NCBI RefSeq assembly: GCF_002115745.1
Contig: NZ_JFKB01000002.1
Span: 1 to 64,000 of the forward strand
DNA: 64,000 bases
Reading direction: 5' to 3'
Origin: Thalassospira alkalitolerans
GTDB taxonomy: Bacteria; Pseudomonadota; Alphaproteobacteria; Rhodospirillales; Thalassospiraceae
In this document: positions 61,320 through 64,000 of the stretch, piece by piece
How the letters are laid out: each line of letters starts with the position of its first letter
How positions within the stretch are numbered: position 1 is the first letter of the stretch
Made by a program: the position numbers and the translations under genes
Notes under the pieces: model-generated
What the model saw: only the letters and a program-made list of their open reading frames with translations
The model's database searches: none
Told to the model about the DNA's origin: nothing

Positions 61320-62246
61320 TCAACGACGGATCTTAAGAGTGAACAGACCCTGTGGACGCAGCATCAGGATCCCGACGACAGTCAGTAGAGTCAGAACCTT
61401 GGCCATCGATCCACTGAGGAAAAACTCGATGGTGGATTGTGCCTGGGAGATGGTGAATGCCGATGCAATGGTGCCGATCAGGCTGCCTGCACCGCCAAAG
61501 ACAACGATCAGGAAGGTATCAACGATATACAGCTGTCCGGCGGTTGGGCCGGTGGATCCGATCATGGTGAAGGCCGATCCGGCAATCCCGGCAATGCCGC
61601 AACCCAGACCGAATGTCAGGCGATCCACCATTTTGGTGTTGATGCCCACTGCCCCGGCCATGGTGCGGTTTTGAACAACGGCGCGCATGCTTTTGCCCCA
61701 CTTGGACCGGAACATGGCAAGATAAACACCGATGGTAATCAGGAAGGTCAGGCCCATGACGAACAGGCCATTGATCGGGATTTCGATGATGTCGGTCAGT
61801 GCGATCGACCCCATCAGCCAATCCGGCAGAGTGACGCCGACTTCACGCGCACCAAATACCGACCGGTAAACCTGTTGAAGGATCAGAGATACCCCCCAGG
61901 TCGCAAGCAATGTATCGAGTGGCCGACGATATAAAAACCGTATCAATCCCCATTCGACCAGCATTCCCAGCAGGAAGGATGCCGCGAAGGCCAAAATCAT
62001 CGCGAAGAAGAAGTAGATTGAAAACAGAGATGGCAAATATTCGCTGAAGAAATGCGAACAGAGATAGGTCATATAGGCGCCGAGGATCATGAATTCCCCA
62101 TGGGCCATATTGATCACGCCCATTTGGCCAAAAATGATCGCCAGTCCCAGTGCCATCAGGACAAAAACCGAGAACAGTGTCAGCCCGGAAAAACCCTGCA
62201 TGGCCAGAATGGATGTAAATTCAGTGTATGTGTAGTCGCCGATCAT
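61320..62246 (-). CDS. urtB: Urea/amide ABC transporter permease UrtB
   Basis: 308 residues of the LivH/UrtB type: LMALGLAIIFGQMGVINMAHGEFMILGAYMTYL, VFGAREVGVTLPDWL, GKSMRAVVQNRTMAGAVGINT and VFGGAGSLIGTIASA. Length fits UrtB without the long N-terminal extension found in some members. It is separated from urtA by a strong hairpin. Confidence 0.93.
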   Translation of the reverse strand: MIGDYTYTEFTSILAMQGFSGLTLFSVFVLMALGLAIIFGQMGVINMAHGEFMILGAYMTYLCSHFFSEYLPSLFSIYFFFAMILAFAASFLLGMLVEWGLIRFLYRRPLDTLLATWGVSLILQQVYRSVFGAREVGVTLPDWLMGSIALTDIIEIPINGLFVMGLTFLITIGVYLAMFRSKWGKSMRAVVQNRTMAGAVGINTKMVDRLTFGLGCGIAGIAGSAFTMIGSTGPTAGQLYIVDTFLIVVFGGAGSLIGTIASAFTISQAQSTIEFFLSGSMAKVLTLLTVVGILMLRPQGLFTLKIRR

Positions 62247-62297
62247 TGTCGCCTCACCACGGTTACCGGTTGGAATGACAAGTCACCCAAAAAGGGT

Positions 62298-62327
62298 CGC
62301 CATCCCGGCCGAGAAACCGGGATGGCG
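62298..62327 (-). other. Hairpin between urtA and urtB
   Basis: CGCCATCCCGG pairs perfectly over 11 bases with CCGGGATGGCG around an eight-base loop. On the minus strand a T5 run lies four bases after the stem, so it may act as a partial terminator that gives more UrtA than permease. Confidence 0.75.
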
Positions 62328-62344
62328 TGGTGCAAACCAAGGAC

Positions 62345-63604
62345 TTATTGGTAGCCTTCCGGGAACGGATTGGGCTCGATCAAATCCTCGGTCTCGTAGA
62401 TGACGTCGAACTGGCCATCTGTGCGTGCATGACCGATGCGGGTGCGGGACCACAGATGATGGTTTTCGTGGATACGAACGTATCCTTCGGGGGCGGTGGT
62501 AAGTTCGATGCCCGGCGATGCTTCGCGGATCTTGTCGATGTCAAAGCTGCCTGCTTTTTCAACGGCGGCCTTCCAAAGCCAGGGGCCGAGATAGGCGGCC
62601 TGTGTTACGTCGCCAATGACGCTGTCGTCACCCCACATTCCTTTGAACGAGGAAACGAAAGCCTTGTTGTTGTCATTGGGGAGGCTTTCGAAATATTTCA
62701 TCGAAGCATAGGCACCCGCGATGTTTTCGCCGCCAATCCCAAGAACTTCATCCTCGGTGACTGAAATCGTCAGCAGCAGCGGTTTTTCTTTCGACATGTC
62801 GATACCGGCTGCTTTGAGCTGTTTGTAGAAAGCAACGTTGGAACCACCAACGACGATGGCGTAAATGACATCAGGTTTTTTGAGCTTGATCTTGTTGATT
62901 ACCGAGTTGAACTGGGTGTGACCAAGCGGATAATATTCTTCACCGGAAACTTTCAGGCCCAGTTTTTCGATATGTTTGCGGGCGATCTTGTTCGCCGTAC
63001 GCGGCCAGATGTAATCCGAGCCCAGAAGATAAAAGGATTTCGCGCCCTTTTCGCGCACGACCCAGTCAATCCCGGCAATGATCTGTTGGGTCGCTTCCTG
63101 ACCGGTGTAGATCACGTTGGGGGATTCTTCGAGGCCTTCATAGAAGGTCGGATAATACAGCATCCCGTTATATTGTTCGAAGACAGGCAGAACAGCCTTG
63201 CGTGACGCCGATGTCCAGCAACCGAAAATGGCTGCGGTCTTGTCTTCGACCAGAAGCTTTTTGGCCTTTTCGGCAAATGTTGGCCAATCAGAGCCGCCGT
63301 CTTCCTGAATGAACTCGATCTTGCGTCCGAGAACACCGCCTGATGCGTTGATTTGTTCGATGGCCAGTTTTTCGGCCTCGACTGAACCGGTTTCACTAAT
63401 GGCCATTGTGCCGGTAATCGAATGCAGGATGCCAACCTTTACGGTGTCATCGGTAACCGCCAAGCCGGTGGTGTTTGCAACGGCGGTTGCGACTTCCTGT
63501 GCCTGAAGCGGGGACGTTGCGAAGCCGAAGGCAGGAAGAACAGCCATACCGGCCAGCAGCGCCCTGCGTGTTATGGAAAATGGAGAGGTCATGTTCTGTC
63601 TCAT
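62345..63604 (-). CDS. urtA: Urea/amide ABC transporter binding protein UrtA
   Basis: 419 residues. The N-terminus carries a signal sequence with a TRRALL segment, compatible with Tat export, ending near LQA-QE. The UrtA/FmdD fold is clear (VKVGILHSITGTMAISE, SGGVLGRKIEFIQEDGGSDW, FGCWTSASRKAVLPVFEQYNGMLYYPTFYEG, SDYIWPRTANKIARKH). The start is given at 63604; the internal ATG four codons later would also keep the signal. Placed with formamidase, it may bind short amides as well as urea. Confidence 0.93.
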   Translation of the reverse strand: MRQNMTSPFSITRRALLAGMAVLPAFGFATSPLQAQEVATAVANTTGLAVTDDTVKVGILHSITGTMAISETGSVEAEKLAIEQINASGGVLGRKIEFIQEDGGSDWPTFAEKAKKLLVEDKTAAIFGCWTSASRKAVLPVFEQYNGMLYYPTFYEGLEESPNVIYTGQEATQQIIAGIDWVVREKGAKSFYLLGSDYIWPRTANKIARKHIEKLGLKVSGEEYYPLGHTQFNSVINKIKLKKPDVIYAIVVGGSNVAFYKQLKAAGIDMSKEKPLLLTISVTEDEVLGIGGENIAGAYASMKYFESLPNDNNKAFVSSFKGMWGDDSVIGDVTQAAYLGPWLWKAAVEKAGSFDIDKIREASPGIELTTAPEGYVRIHENHHLWSRTRIGHARTDGQFDVIYETEDLIEPNPFPEGYQ

Positions 63605-63953
63605 TGCGAAGCCTCATTCTGACATTTGATTTTTTAAGCAGTGCTGGCTTCTTTGAGTGCCAACTGCGATCTAGTTCGTCAGAGATTTTGCAACGCAACA
63701 ATCGGGCATTTGACGTATATGCCATGGGGCATTTTACCCCTACCATTGACAAAGGCTGAAATTCAAAGCGCCATAATGGTCTGTAAAATAGATATTTTTT
63801 ACGAATTTTAGGCTTGGGTGTTCCGGCGGAAATTATCGACACAAGATATGCCCGGAACAACCATACGGGGAAAATGCTGGAATTTTCGGGAATGTGCTAT
63901 GGTGCACGCGGGAGAATATCGCATTTGCGAAAAGCAGGGCGGGGCTTAAGGCA
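63605..63953. other. Divergent promoter region between urtA and the gene at the right edge
   Basis: 349 bases without a credible gene. AT-rich patches and a GGGGC-N5-CCCC-like palindrome near 63727 are visible. I found no sigma-54 promoter with the exact GG-N10-GC spacing. Confidence 0.4.
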
Positions 63954-64000
63954 GTGGGAACAACAATCAGAATTCCACGCATAAGGCGGACCTATAACCG
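63954..64000 (+). CDS. Start of a further gene, cut by the right edge; possible permease-sensor kinase
   Basis: A frame from a GTG at 63954 reads MGTTIRIPRIRRTYN and is open to the end of the window. A GGGG nine bases upstream could be its ribosome site. The words IPRIRRTYN recall the start of the NCS1-permease/histidine kinase fusions that often stand beside urea transporter genes in alphaproteobacteria. With 15 residues this is only a suggestion from memory. Confidence 0.35.
   Translation, partial: MGTTIRIPRIRRTYN

Noticed and set aside
63630-63670. Possible sigma-54 promoter for urtA (TTGGCAC followed by GC)
   Set aside because: The distance between GG and GC is 11 instead of 10 and the -12 TTGC is missing.
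63447-63860. Long minus-strand frame overlapping the start of urtA
   Set aside because: It lies in another frame over the well-supported urtA signal region, has a rare-residue-rich sequence without family traits and no ribosome site.
1-64000. CRISPR arrays, rRNA and tRNA genes
   Set aside because: No regularly spaced direct repeats and no tRNA or rRNA core sequences were seen.

Overview
The window looks like a chromosomal segment of a marine or host-associated alphaproteobacterium. Base composition, codon use and gene families (paired TRAP and ABC uptake operons, a urt/formamidase cluster, CTAG-targeting insertion sequences) suggest a Rhodospirillales relative such as Thalassospira. This placement is inferred from family knowledge, not from a search.

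Positions 1-10007 hold a type I secretion and adhesion locus. The left edge cuts a minus-strand gene that starts at 725 and encodes the N-terminus of a repeat-type surface protein. Facing it are an OmpR-type response regulator, two successive type I exporter ABC subunits with complementary defects in their ATPase motifs, an HlyD-type adaptor, a large PAS-containing histidine kinase and a single-domain receiver. Positions 10164-12236 are a scar: the C-terminal remnant of a LysR regulator, cut at a CTAG site by an IS481-family element whose left target duplication was later entered by an IS5-family (IS427-like) element.

Positions 12840-23355 carry a same-strand set: a winged-helix/ATPase regulator, a short AraC regulator, an unusual alpha/beta hydrolase, a chloroperoxidase-type hydrolase, a YcaC-like cysteine hydrolase, an amidohydrolase with a Cys/His-rich tail, an MFS exporter with an extra C-terminal domain, two XapX-type small membrane proteins and a DoxX-type protein. 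It looks like a detoxification or xenobiotic module.

Positions 23592-33050 are two related TRAP transporter operons with two related TetR regulators, one metal-dependent amidohydrolase and one GAF protein. Positions 33277-41726 hold a LacI regulator, two well-formed operator palindromes and a divergent ABC operon (binding protein, two permeases, a 62-residue membrane protein, two ATPases) ending in a fused DhaK-DhaL kinase. The second permease is broken by one extra C in a C9 run.

Positions 42018-56733 are an acid-sugar locus. It has a lactonase-type amidohydrolase, a second sugar ABC transporter, an enolase-superfamily dehydratase, a rhamnose-mutarotase-type protein, a Gfo/Idh oxidoreductase, a MaoC hydratase, a split UxaA-type lyase, an SDR and an FAH hydrolase. 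Facing these are a CaiB/BaiF CoA-transferase-like protein, a solute-binding-protein homologue without a signal peptide, and an IclR regulator. The SDR and FAH genes fit an L-fucose/L-rhamnose-type diketo-hydrolase route. The CoA-linked and signal-less binding-protein genes do not, which makes this the best candidate for an undescribed pathway.

Positions 57045-63604, on the minus strand, are a urea/amide ABC importer (urtABCDE type) followed by formamidase and its FmdB-type zinc ribbon protein. A new plus-strand gene probably begins at 63954. A recurring pattern is a strong hairpin just after each of the five secreted binding-protein genes, before the permease genes. I saw no rRNA, tRNA, CRISPR array or replication origin.
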